In this document: positions 7,909 through 16,123 of the stretch, piece after piece
How positions within the stretch are numbered: the first letter of the stretch is position 1
How the letters are laid out: every line of letters begins with the position of its first letter
Assembly (NCBI RefSeq): GCF_900088125.1
Contig: NZ_FLQT01000003.1
Coordinates: 62,001-126,000 of the forward strand
From: Peptoniphilus pacaensis
Lineage (GTDB): Bacteria > Bacillota > Clostridia > Tissierellales > Peptoniphilaceae
Direction of reading: 5' to 3'
Length of the DNA stretch: 64,000 nucleotides
Notes under the pieces: model-generated
Database searches by the model: none
What the model saw: the letters and a program-made list of their open reading frames with translations, nothing else
What the model was told of the DNA's origin: nothing
Translations under genes and position numbers: made by a program

Positions 7909-9015
7909 TTAATCCACCGGTTTGGCGAAGATCATTTTCCCCGCCGCCGTTTGCAACATGCTGGTCACGATGCAATGGACGCTTTTGCCTAAGTAGTCGA
8001 TGCCGTTTTCCACGACGATCATGGTGCCGTCGTCTAAATAGCCCAAGCCCTGTTTCTCCTGGCTGCCCGGCTTGACGACGAAGACGTCGATGACCTCCCC
8101 GGTCACGAAGACGGGTTTCATGGCATTGGCCAAGGCGTTAATATTCAGAACGGTCATGCCCTGCACTTCGGCCACCTTGTTTAAATTGTAGTCGTTGGTT
8201 ACGACCACGCCCTTCACTTCTTTTGCCATGCGCAAAAGCATGGTGTCCACCTCGGTTAAGTCGCCGTAGGTTTTTTCCACGATTTTAATTTTGTAGCGGC
8301 TGTCTTCCTGAAGCTCTTTCAGAGCGTCCAGGCCTTTTCTTCCCTTGGCCCGGCTCATGCCGTTAGACGAATCGGCGATGCCTTGCAGCTCACTTAAGAC
8401 GAAGCTCGGCACGATAATGGGCCCTTCGATAAAGCCCAGCTCGATAATGTCCACGATGCGGCCGTCGATAATGACCGAGGTATCCAAAAGCTTCGGCGCC
8501 GCCTGCCGCTTGTCGCCGCCTTTTAAGCGAACGGCGGAGCCCTGAGCAAAAAGCCCCCGCATGGATGCGGCCAATTCCTCGCGCTTATAGAGCATGATTC
8601 GTATGCCCAAGACGCCGAGGACGACGTAAATAATCAACGATATAAAACTGCTGACGTAATCAATGTTCAGCCGGTAAATGGGCAGGGACACGAGAAAGGC
8701 GATTAAAATGCCGATAATCAAGCCCAGGACGCCCCATAGGATGTCCCCGGCGGGAAGATCTTTCATTTCCGATTCCACGCGATCCACGAATCGCCACAAA
8801 GCCCAGTAAGCATATTTCCCGAGAATAAAAAATAAAATGGCAAATAAAAAATATACGACGACGGGAATAGCTCCTTGGGGAATGAGACGACCGATGGCTT
8901 TCATGGCATTTAAATCGCGCAACAGTCCCAAAACCAGGCGTCCCACCGCTAGGCCCAACAGGGTAAACAGCAGCCGGAACACCATATGGAAGATGCGGTT
9001 CGATCGAATTCCCAT
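7909..9015 (-). CDS. PIN/TRAM domain membrane protein (YacL-like)
   Basis: The start is the ATG at 9015, with AGGAAGG just upstream; it lies 8 bp after the carD stop. The 368-residue protein has about four N-terminal membrane helices. A cytoplasmic PIN nuclease-like domain follows, starting at KLLDTSVIIDGRIVDI and carrying the acidic TNDYNLN motif. A C-terminal TRAM domain contains KPGSQEKQGLGYLDDGTMI. The layout matches the YacL family, whose genes commonly follow carD in Firmicutes. It is a predicted membrane-tethered RNase, but its targets are unknown. Confidence 0.92.
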   Translation of the reverse strand: MGIRSNRIFHMVFRLLFTLLGLAVGRLVLGLLRDLNAMKAIGRLIPQGAIPVVVYFLFAILFFILGKYAYWALWRFVDRVESEMKDLPAGDILWGVLGLIIGILIAFLVSLPIYRLNIDYVSSFISLIIYVVLGVLGIRIMLYKREELAASMRGLFAQGSAVRLKGGDKRQAAPKLLDTSVIIDGRIVDIIELGFIEGPIIVPSFVLSELQGIADSSNGMSRAKGRKGLDALKELQEDSRYKIKIVEKTYGDLTEVDTMLLRMAKEVKGVVVTNDYNLNKVAEVQGMTVLNINALANAMKPVFVTGEVIDVFVVKPGSQEKQGLGYLDDGTMIVVENGIDYLGKSVHCIVTSMLQTAAGKMIFAKPVD

Positions 9016-9023
9016 AATCCTTC

Positions 9024-9536
9024 CTACCTTCTTTCCTCCACGTCCTTCAGGCAACCTTCCGCCATGGTTTTGTCCACGAGTTCTACCACTTCGTCGAAGC
9101 TTTTATCATAGACCAAGACCATTTCAGACAAGATGATTTGCCGGGCCGTGTTTAAAATCTTTCGTTCCCCGGTGGAAAGGGCTTTTTCTCTGTCCAAGCT
9201 TTCCAGATTCTTAATGACCTTGGCGATTTCTTCCAAATCTCCGGTCTTGATCTTGTCTTGGTGGAAGCGATAGCGGCGATTCCAGTTGGCGGGCATTTTT
9301 TCCTTGGCGGGATCCTTTAACACATCCAGGACCTTGTCCATTTCCTCCGGCGACTTAATGTCGCGAATGCCCACATCGGCCATGCTTCCCAAAGGGACGA
9401 GCACTTTCATTTCGTTGACGGGAATCTTCATGACGTAATATTCTTTCTTTTCGCCCAAAATAACCTTGGACTCGATGTCGACGATGACGCCGGCACCGTG
9501 TACGGGATAAACAATTTTATCTCCTATTTTAAACAT
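9024..9536 (-). CDS. CarD family transcription regulator
   Basis: The start is the ATG at 9536 behind AGGAGGG; a longer frame to 9557 is not needed. The 170-residue protein opens MFKIGDKIVYPVHGAGVI, the Tudor-like RNA-polymerase-interaction domain shared with Mfd. The C-terminal helical DNA-contacting part has the characteristic NWNRRYRFHQDKI. CarD proteins bind the RNA polymerase beta subunit and stabilise open promoter complexes. It is co-directional with the PIN/TRAM gene, 8 bp apart, an order common in Firmicutes. Confidence 0.93.
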   Translation of the reverse strand: MFKIGDKIVYPVHGAGVIVDIESKVILGEKKEYYVMKIPVNEMKVLVPLGSMADVGIRDIKSPEEMDKVLDVLKDPAKEKMPANWNRRYRFHQDKIKTGDLEEIAKVIKNLESLDREKALSTGERKILNTARQIILSEMVLVYDKSFDEVVELVDKTMAEGCLKDVEERR

Positions 9537-9657
9537 AGCTCCCTCCTGTCCATACAATCTCTATTTAATTATAGCATAATTACAAAATGAATTATAGTAT
9601 CACATTCAAGAAAGGGTTGCAAGGTATTTGTATAAAAAGTCTTCCCTATGCCAAAAC

Positions 9658-9680
9658 AAAAAAAGGAGCCGGAGCCCCTT
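9658..9680 (-). terminator. Terminator of the PP2C phosphatase operon
   Basis: On the minus strand AAGGGGC-TCCG-GGCTCCTT forms a seven-base-pair stem (9663-9680) directly followed by a T7 run (9658-9664). Confidence 0.8.
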
Positions 9681-9709
9681 CGTTTTCCATAGGATGCTTT
9701 TGTCGCCTT

Positions 9710-10801
9710 TCAAACCATCTTGACGTAGACGCAGGTCATGTCGTCGGCAGGGTCTTCGTACATGAAGTCCCGAAGGGCCCCACGAATCTCCGCCAGGGGC
9801 TCTTCGCCAATCTCGCTGAACAGGGCGCGCAGGGCGCCTACCCCGTACTGCTCCCCGCGTTTGTTGCGGCACTCCGTTATGCCGTCGGTGTAAAAGAGCA
9901 GCTCGTCCCCTTTTTGCAAATAGGCGGTGCGGCATTCGTAGAAGCTCGCCTCCACCAAGGGGGTGACGGGAAAGCCCGAATTCATCAAAAGACGCACATG
10001 GTTCTTCCGCTTCAGCAGAGGCGGGCAGTCGTGGCCCGCATTGGCGTAGGTAAATTTCCGCTGTTTTTTCGAAAACACGCCTAAAAACATGGTGAAGTAC
10101 ATCTCCGCCGGCAGGTTCAAATCCCGAAAGCGATGCACCAGCTCCATCATGGCCACCGTGGGGTCCGCCAAAATATCGGGATCCATGTTCCGCATCGTCT
10201 GAGAGATAAACAGTGTGGCCATGGAGGATGCGAAGCCGTGGCCCACGGCATCGGCAATGTAGATGGCGGTGCGGTCCTCGTCGATTTCGATGATATCGAA
10301 GAAATCGCCGCTTAAAAGTTCCGCCGGAATATAGAAATAATCCATAAAGAAGAAACGGTCGTAGCCTCTTTGAGGCAAGAGGGCCCGTTGAATGGAGGCG
10401 GCATTCATCTGCTCGTCCATGAGGGCGCGGTTTTTTTCGATCAATTCGATTTGCAGCCGCTTCTCCAAACTTTTGTCCCGAAAAACTTCGATGGCCCCGA
10501 TCACTTCCCCGGTATTCGAACGGATGGGATTGGTCTTGACGGAGTAATAGGTTTCGCCGATATAGGTCTCCCGCTGAATATTTTCTCCGCTGCCCAGAGC
10601 GCGGGCGGTCATGCGAAAATCGGCGTGGCCGTCGCCCTGCTCCCCGCCTTCCTCCGCTCCTTCAAGTTTATCCAATGCCTGTTCCATGGCATGATTATAG
10701 TAGACCACGCGATTGTCCTTGTCCACGACGCGAATTAAATCGGTCATGGTGTCCAAAAGCCTGATCTCGATTTCTCTGTTTAAAATCTCTCTATCTTTCA
10801 T
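9710..10801 (-). CDS. PAS domain PP2C-type (SpoIIE-like) phosphatase
   Basis: A 363-residue protein in three parts. A PAS sensor occupies about residues 10-115 (MTDLIRVVDKDNRVVYYN, then GEVIGAIEVFRDKS), a coiled linker about 115-150, and a PP2C/SpoIIE phosphatase about 150-362. The phosphatase has metal-binding GDFFDIIEID and ADAVGHGFASSMA, and a C-terminal DDMTCVYVK. Proteins of this build (RsbP/RsbU type) dephosphorylate anti-anti-sigma factors in response to a sensed signal. No partner anti-sigma or anti-anti-sigma gene lies in the window. It stands 19 bp after the RNA methyltransferase gene and shares its direction. Confidence 0.9.
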   Translation of the reverse strand: MKDREILNREIEIRLLDTMTDLIRVVDKDNRVVYYNHAMEQALDKLEGAEEGGEQGDGHADFRMTARALGSGENIQRETYIGETYYSVKTNPIRSNTGEVIGAIEVFRDKSLEKRLQIELIEKNRALMDEQMNAASIQRALLPQRGYDRFFFMDYFYIPAELLSGDFFDIIEIDEDRTAIYIADAVGHGFASSMATLFISQTMRNMDPDILADPTVAMMELVHRFRDLNLPAEMYFTMFLGVFSKKQRKFTYANAGHDCPPLLKRKNHVRLLMNSGFPVTPLVEASFYECRTAYLQKGDELLFYTDGITECRNKRGEQYGVGALRALFSEIGEEPLAEIRGALRDFMYEDPADDMTCVYVKMV

Positions 10802-10820
10802 GCCCGCCTCTTTCGAAAAC

Positions 10821-11939
10821 TCAGGGTCTGGGACCGTAGTATTGATAGTAGTCCGTCTTTATCGTGCCGTTGTAAAGCTTTCGCTTTCTGTCCGCCCGCT
10901 TGCCGAAGCCCTTTTCAAAGCCTTCGTCCGCCGTAATAATGTAGTGGCTCCAGGTGGGGAGAGTCTTTGCCAAATCCCCCAGCTCCCGGTTCAGCGCCAT
11001 GACCGACTCCCGGTCTTCGATTCGCTTGCCGTAGGGCGGATTGGTGATGATGACGCCGTACTCCCCGGCCAGGTCCAGCTGGGCGATGTCCTTTTCCCGC
11101 AAGGTCACATCGTCTAAAAAGCCCAGGGAATCCAAATTGATTCGCGCCGCCTCCAGGGCCTTGGGGTCCACGTCGAAACCGTAAAGCTCCAGCTTGCTGT
11201 CGTAGTCGATCATTTCAAAGGCTTCTTTTCGCATGGCCTTGTCATCGACGCCCTTCAGATTCCAATATTCGAAATCGAAACGCCGGTTCAAGCCGGGGGC
11301 GATGTTTCGGCCCAGCAAAATGGCTTCGATTAAAATCGTGCCGCTGCCGCAAAAGGGATCCACGAGCATGCGATTTTTGTTCCAGTAACTGAGTTGCACC
11401 AGGCCCGAGGCCAGGGTCTCCGTTAAAGGCGCCTTCACCGAGCGCTTTCGGTAACCACGGTCGTGGAGGCCGTCGCCGGAAGTGTCCAGATAAACCGTGG
11501 CCAAGTCGTTTACGATGCGCACGCCGATACGAAAGCGGGCCCCGTTTTTTTCAAACCATTCTGTTTTGTATCGAGTCTGCATTTTATTGACCACGGCCTT
11601 TTCCGTGATCCGCTGAATATCGGAAAGGGAAAAAAGTTGGGACTTTTTGCTCTTGGCTTCCGTGACGAAATTCGCGGTCTTCGGCATGATGTCCGGCCAG
11701 GGCAAATCGTAGACGCCGTCGAAAAGTTCCGTAAAGCTTCGCGCTTCGAAGCGGGCCAGCACCCAGTGCACCCGCTCCGCCGTTCTCAAATGTAAATTCA
11801 AGCGGCTAATGTCCGCCATGTTTCCTTTCATGGACACGAGGCCGTCCTGCACCTGAATATTTTCCATGCCCAGGGCCTGTGCTTCCCGCTTTAAGACGGC
11901 TTCCATGCCCACATTCGCTGTCGCTTCCAAATAAATCAT
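10821..11939 (-). CDS. THUMP-domain class I RNA methyltransferase (YpsC/RlmL-N type)
   Basis: A 372-residue protein. The N-terminal ferredoxin-like plus THUMP region (about 1-155) begins MIYLEATANVGMEAVLKRE and precedes a Rossmann methyltransferase domain. The SAM site is LVDPFCGSGTILIEA and the catalytic motif IV is NPPYG, typical of guanine-N2 or adenine-N6 methylation. The closest described group is YpsC/RlmL, which methylates 23S rRNA G2445. The start is the ATG at 11939 behind AAGAGGTGG. It precedes the PP2C gene in the same transcript. Confidence 0.9.
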   Translation of the reverse strand: MIYLEATANVGMEAVLKREAQALGMENIQVQDGLVSMKGNMADISRLNLHLRTAERVHWVLARFEARSFTELFDGVYDLPWPDIMPKTANFVTEAKSKKSQLFSLSDIQRITEKAVVNKMQTRYKTEWFEKNGARFRIGVRIVNDLATVYLDTSGDGLHDRGYRKRSVKAPLTETLASGLVQLSYWNKNRMLVDPFCGSGTILIEAILLGRNIAPGLNRRFDFEYWNLKGVDDKAMRKEAFEMIDYDSKLELYGFDVDPKALEAARINLDSLGFLDDVTLREKDIAQLDLAGEYGVIITNPPYGKRIEDRESVMALNRELGDLAKTLPTWSHYIITADEGFEKGFGKRADRKRKLYNGTIKTDYYQYYGPRP

Positions 11940-12097
11940 AGTCCACCTCTTCTTTATTATACTAAATTAACCACGGAATGAACATGACCGTCCCGCGACT
12001 TCGCCATAGAAAAATGAAATCCCTGTGGTTTTTCTTTCGCAGTGGGTATATAGATAGCGTAAAGCAAAAGTTTGGAATTACTGGGAGGTATTTATTC

Positions 12098-12454
12098 ATG
12101 ACAAAATTAACCGAAACCGTCAAGAGCGGCGACTTTAAAAACGAAAAGCACGTACCCGAAATCGAAGCATCCTTCGAAGGCGGCTTAGTTAAGGTTTCCG
12201 TAGCGGTCGGCAAGGAAATTGAACACCCCAACACTTTAGAACACCACATCTCTTGGATCAAGGTCTTCTTCAAGGCCGAAGGCGCTGCAGCACCTGTGGA
12301 AGTCGGAAGCTATGAATTCAATAGCCACGGCGAAAGCGACGTCTTCACCGTTCCCTGTGTCGATACTTGCTTCAAGAGCGAAAAGAAAGGCACTGTTTAC
12401 GCATTGAGCATGTGCAATATTCACGGCCTTTGGGAAAATGTCGTGGAACTCTAA
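12098..12454 (+). CDS. Superoxide reductase (neelaredoxin/class II desulfoferrodoxin)
   Basis: A 118-residue protein from the ATG at 12098, with GGGAGG ten bases upstream. Upstream in-frame codons have no ribosome site. The iron centre ligands are visible: His in KHVP near residue 15, two His in the HPNTLEHHISW segment, and Cys and His in CNIHGLW near the C-terminus. There is no N-terminal rubredoxin-type Cys4 domain. The enzyme reduces superoxide to peroxide without releasing oxygen, as is usual in anaerobes. It stands alone on the plus strand with its own terminator. Confidence 0.94.
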   Translation: MTKLTETVKSGDFKNEKHVPEIEASFEGGLVKVSVAVGKEIEHPNTLEHHISWIKVFFKAEGAAAPVEVGSYEFNSHGESDVFTVPCVDTCFKSEKKGTVYALSMCNIHGLWENVVEL

Positions 12455-12478
12455 TCGAAGATCAATTATTTGATCCCA

Positions 12479-12505
12479 AGCCCTCGTTTGTACGGGGGCT
12501 TTTTT
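12479..12505 (+). terminator. Terminator of the superoxide reductase gene
   Basis: The hairpin AGCCCTCGT/ACGGGGGCT (12479-12500) has one mismatch and is followed by TTTTT. Confidence 0.85.
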
Positions 12506-12525
12506 ATGTCCTCCCTTTCATGCCG

Positions 12526-12568
12526 CAAAAAATCCCCGAGGATGTTCGCATACATCCCTCGGGGATTT
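12526..12568 (-). terminator. Terminator of the osmoprotectant transporter operon
   Basis: AAATCCCCGAGG (12530-12541) pairs with CCTCGGGGATTT (12557-12568), with extra ATGT/ACAT pairs inside. On the minus strand it ends in a T-run. Confidence 0.88.
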
Positions 12569-12612
12569 GTCACGTTAAATATTTTCGACTCGTCTTATTG
12601 CTTTCTCCGCCG

Positions 12613-13260
12613 TTAATTGAGGTCGACGGTTTCTTTCTTTAGCTTTTTCTCGATGAACTCTAGGATCAGATCCGACACCACGGCCATGAGCGCCGTGGGA
12701 ATGGCACCGGCCAAAATTATGGCGGATCCGTTGGCCACGGTGGTTCCCCGGGTGATAATGTCTCCCAGGCCGCCGGCGCCGATAAAAGTGCCGATAGCAG
12801 CCACGCCGATGCCGACCACCAGGGCGTTTCTGATGCCGCCCATAATCACCGACACGCTTAGGGGAAATTCCACTTTTACCACCTGTTGAAAGCGGGTCAT
12901 GCCCATTCCCTTCGCCGCATCGATAATCCCGGGATGGATGGAGTCGATGCCGGTGATCGTGTTTTTAATAATAGGCAAGAGGGCGTATAAAAAGACGGAC
13001 AGAACCACGGTGTTTGCGCCGATCCCCAAAAGCATCATGAGTATGGCGAGCATGGCGAGGCCGGGAATCGTCTGAATAATATTGACCAAACCGATCACCG
13101 CGTTTCGCGCCTTTTCCCTTTCGTAGACGAAAAATCCTACGGGGATTCCCACGATACAGGCAAAGAGCACGCCGTAGACGGCGATAAGAAAGTGTCTGGT
13201 GAATTGTTCCGCAATATAGCTAAAGTTCGTGGCGTAGTAATTGATCAGCTCATTGAACAT
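12613..13260 (-). CDS. Osmoprotectant ABC transporter permease (OpuCD-like)
   Basis: The start is the ATG at 13260 (MFNELINYYATNFSY) behind AGGGGTGAGG; a longer frame to 13269 exists. The 215-residue protein has about five or six membrane helices and the BPD_transp_1 EAA loop (IIDAAKGMGMTRFQQVVKVEFP). It is the second permease of the OpuC-type importer and overlaps the binding-protein gene by 11 bp. Substrates of the family are glycine betaine, choline or carnitine. This one cannot be assigned to a single substrate. Confidence 0.9.
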   Translation of the reverse strand: MFNELINYYATNFSYIAEQFTRHFLIAVYGVLFACIVGIPVGFFVYEREKARNAVIGLVNIIQTIPGLAMLAILMMLLGIGANTVVLSVFLYALLPIIKNTITGIDSIHPGIIDAAKGMGMTRFQQVVKVEFPLSVSVIMGGIRNALVVGIGVAAIGTFIGAGGLGDIITRGTTVANGSAIILAGAIPTALMAVVSDLILEFIEKKLKKETVDLN

Positions 13261-14221
13261 TGACCTCACCCCTTATTCTCTCCAGCTCTTTCTCGTTCAC
13301 CTGAACGTCATCGAAGTAATGGTTCTCTTCCAAAAATTCCTTCGCCACGATTTGCGGCTCGATTCGATCTTCCGAGGCCTGTTTGTTAAGCTCCTGCATC
13401 TTTTCCGAGGAGATGGAGCCTTCCAGCTTCAATAAAATTTCGATGAGCTCCGGATACTTCTTCAGTATTTCCACCGTGGCCACAGGCGAGCAGTCGTAGG
13501 CGGGAAAGAGCTTCAGATCGTCTTCCAGCAGCACCAAATCGTAGGAATTGATGCGCCCGTCGGTGGAGTAGCCGAGGACCACGTCCATATTGCCGCTTGC
13601 CAAGGCCGAATAGACGAGGCCGATGTCCATGGAATAGAAATTTGAAAATTCAAATCCGTACTTCGCCTTAAAGGCTTCGTAACCGTCGCCGGGCCGTTCC
13701 ACCCAGGACGAATCCACGCCTACCTTGGCCGTGTCTTTCAAGGCTTCCAGCTGAGACACTTTGCTCAGACCATGCTTCTGCGCAAAGTCCTTTCGCACCA
13801 TAAAGGCGTAGGTGTTGTCAAATCCGTAGGAAGGGAACCATATGCGATGGAATTTTTTTAAGTAGTTTGTCCGCACCAGCTCCATGGCTTTTTCCGGATC
13901 CGTTTCGGGCGCCATGGCCAATTCCCCGGTGAGGGACGTGCCGGTGTACATACCGCCCACCACATTCAGGGATTTTTTCTCCATGGCGATGTGAGTCATG
14001 GTGGTGGATCCTAAATTTTTTATCTGAGTCACGGACAGATCTGTGTCGTGTTCCACCATTTGCGCGACGATTTCCGCTAAAATTTGCCTTTCCGTGTAGG
14101 TCCCCGATGCGACGATAATGTCATTTTCCACAGACGAAGACACGCCGGGAAAGGAACAGGAGACGAGGACGAATGCCAACAGTAGCGGCACCGCGCCTTT
14201 TAATTTTTTCAATTTACTCAC
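13250..14221 (-). CDS. Glycine betaine/choline-type substrate-binding lipoprotein
   Basis: A 323-residue OpuAC-family binding protein. It has a lipoprotein signal: a short hydrophobic stretch ending in LVSC, with the acylated Cys at about residue 22. The mature domain opens with IIVASGTYTERQILAEIVAQM, a typical type II binding-protein start, and includes YGFDNTYAFMVRKDFA and YSTDGRI further on. It delivers the osmolyte to the two permeases encoded on either side. It overlaps both neighbouring genes, so all four transporter genes form one operon. Confidence 0.9.
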   Translation of the reverse strand: MSKLKKLKGAVPLLLAFVLVSCSFPGVSSSVENDIIVASGTYTERQILAEIVAQMVEHDTDLSVTQIKNLGSTTMTHIAMEKKSLNVVGGMYTGTSLTGELAMAPETDPEKAMELVRTNYLKKFHRIWFPSYGFDNTYAFMVRKDFAQKHGLSKVSQLEALKDTAKVGVDSSWVERPGDGYEAFKAKYGFEFSNFYSMDIGLVYSALASGNMDVVLGYSTDGRINSYDLVLLEDDLKLFPAYDCSPVATVEILKKYPELIEILLKLEGSISSEKMQELNKQASEDRIEPQIVAKEFLEENHYFDDVQVNEKELERIRGEVNVQ

Positions 14222-14843
14222 CTACCTTATAGGGAGAGAGGCGTTCTTCCAATTTTCTGAGCAGATGATCCGTGGCCAGAGCCAACAGGGTAATGGGGAT
14301 GGTGCCCCAAATAATCATCGGCGGGACGTAATTATTCAGCCCGTTAAAAATAAAGTCGCCTAATCCCCCCGCCCCGACATAGGCCGCTAAGGTCGTCCAG
14401 GCCAGGACGTAGACCGCCGACAGGCGAATCCCCGCCATAATCACCGGAAGGGCCAGGGGAATCTTGACTTTCAAAAGAATCTGCCGCTCTTCCATTCCCA
14501 TGCCCTTAGCCGCATCGACGATGGAAGGCGTGACGGAGGTCAGGCCCAAAAATGTGTTTCGCAATATGGGCAGCAAGGAATAGATGAACAGGGCGGAAAT
14601 GGCCGTCAGCTTCCCTACGCCGAAGACGGGAATCATGAGGGCGAGAAGAGCAAAGGACGGCACGGTCTGAAGCACGGAGGCGACGCGCATAACGCCGTTT
14701 GAAATCTTTTCATGCTTCGACAGCAAAATGCCCAGAGGCAGCGCCACGAGAATCCCCAGTCCCAGGGACACGAGGGCAATAAAGAGGTGCTCCAGCAGCT
14801 TTTCGCCGATAAGAGAATAATTTTCCGCGAAAAAATCAATCAT
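14214..14843 (-). CDS. Osmoprotectant ABC transporter permease (OpuCB-like)
   Basis: I choose the ATG at 14843 (MIDFFAENYSLIGEKLL), preceded by GGTGAGG; a TTG at 14858 would add five residues. The 209-residue product has about five membrane helices and the EAA loop IVDAAKGMGMEERQILLKVKIP. It resembles the other permease of the operon in its EAA motif and pairs with it to form the membrane channel. The start overlaps the ATPase stop by 8 bp and the end overlaps the binding-protein start. Confidence 0.9.
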   Translation of the reverse strand: MIDFFAENYSLIGEKLLEHLFIALVSLGLGILVALPLGILLSKHEKISNGVMRVASVLQTVPSFALLALMIPVFGVGKLTAISALFIYSLLPILRNTFLGLTSVTPSIVDAAKGMGMEERQILLKVKIPLALPVIMAGIRLSAVYVLAWTTLAAYVGAGGLGDFIFNGLNNYVPPMIIWGTIPITLLALATDHLLRKLEERLSPYKVGE

Positions 14844-15960
14844 CCGCCTCACCGCCAATAATATTGTTGTAGATGCTGTCCACGATGGACGCTCTCGTTA
14901 CGATGCCCACCAGCTTCCCCTTTTCGTCTACGACGGGAAGATTTCGATAGCCCAGTTCCACGATCAGGTGGATGGCTTCGATGATTTTCGTCGAGTTGGT
15001 AATGGAAGCGGGCTCGTTCATGATTTCCGAAACGTAGGTATCCAATCTGCCCAATTTTCCCAACTCGAAAATGCCCACGACGCCCTTCAAATTGTTTTTT
15101 GCGTCCGTGACAAAGAGAGTGTCGACTCTTTTTTTCCGCATTAATTTAATGGCGTCTCTCGTGGTCTTCCCTTCGTTAATGAAGACGGGGTTTTTAATCA
15201 TAATGGTTTCCACCGAGTTATAAGACGTCTTGGCCTTGTTTAAATTGTCTTCGCCCAAGAGGCCGCATACGTAATCATTGGCCGGATTCTTTAAAATATT
15301 TTCCGGCGTGTCGTACTGCACCATGTGACCCATGTCCATAATGAGGATCTTGTCGGCCAGGCCGATGGCCTCATTCATGTCGTGGGTAACAAAGACCACT
15401 GTCTTCCCCAGTTCTTTTTGTATGTTCTTAATTAAACTTTGAAGCGATTCCCTTGTAATCGGGTCCAGGGCACCGAAAGGCTCGTCCATTAAAATAATAT
15501 TCTGCTCCGCCGCCAACGCCCGAATCACGCCGATCCGCTGTTGTTGACCGCCGCTTAGCTGGCTCGGATATTTTTCTAAGTACTCTACGGGAAGATCGAC
15601 CTTTTTAATGAGCTCTTCCGCAATTTTTCTCTTTCTCTCTTCCTCCCACTTAAGAAGGGCCGGAACCAAGGTGATGTTTTCGTAAATGGTCATATGGGGC
15701 AAGAGGCCGATCTGCTGGATGACATAGCCGATTTCTCGGCGCAATTGCACCGGGTTTTTCGTCATAATGTCTTCGCCGTCGATGAGGATCTTTCCTTTAG
15801 ACGGTTCCGTCATCCGATTGATCATCCGCATAATCGTCGTCTTCCCCGATCCCGAGGTGCCGATGAGGCAGACGAACTCGCCGTCGTCTATTTTGAAACT
15901 AATGTCTTCCACAGCCGTTTGAGTTTTGTAAATTTTCGCTACGTCAATAAATTCAATCAT
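14836..15960 (-). CDS. Osmoprotectant ABC transporter ATPase with CBS pair
   Basis: A 374-residue protein, first gene of the operon. The ABC domain has Walker A GTSGSGKTT, signature LSGGQQQR and Walker B ILMDEPFGALD. The C-terminal quarter is a tandem CBS pair (TRDAIKLMRKKRVDTLFV and IVELGYRNLPVVDEKGKLVG). CBS pairs in OpuA/OpuC ATPases sense ionic strength or c-di-AMP and gate uptake. GGAAGGGGGA precedes the ATG. The operon order ATPase-permease-binding protein-permease is the OpuB/OpuC arrangement. Confidence 0.94.
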   Translation of the reverse strand: MIEFIDVAKIYKTQTAVEDISFKIDDGEFVCLIGTSGSGKTTIMRMINRMTEPSKGKILIDGEDIMTKNPVQLRREIGYVIQQIGLLPHMTIYENITLVPALLKWEEERKRKIAEELIKKVDLPVEYLEKYPSQLSGGQQQRIGVIRALAAEQNIILMDEPFGALDPITRESLQSLIKNIQKELGKTVVFVTHDMNEAIGLADKILIMDMGHMVQYDTPENILKNPANDYVCGLLGEDNLNKAKTSYNSVETIMIKNPVFINEGKTTRDAIKLMRKKRVDTLFVTDAKNNLKGVVGIFELGKLGRLDTYVSEIMNEPASITNSTKIIEAIHLIVELGYRNLPVVDEKGKLVGIVTRASIVDSIYNNIIGGEADD

Positions 15961-16050
15961 AGCTTTCCCCCTTCCGGTTAATCTATGAATACCCGGGGAT
16001 ACTTCTCTTTAAAAGAATAATTAATTATTGTATTTTTTCGTTTGCTCCAT

Positions 16051-16088
16051 AAAAAAATCCTCGAGAGGCGTAGCGTCCCTCGAGGATT
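16051..16088 (-). terminator. Terminator of the metal ATPase operon
   Basis: AATCCTCGAG (16056-16065) pairs with CTCGAGGATT (16079-16088), with a further GG/CC pair inside. On the minus strand a T7 run follows. Confidence 0.9.
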
Positions 16089-16123
16089 CTTGTTCATTGT
16101 TTTTTTGTTGTAATCGTTCGTTT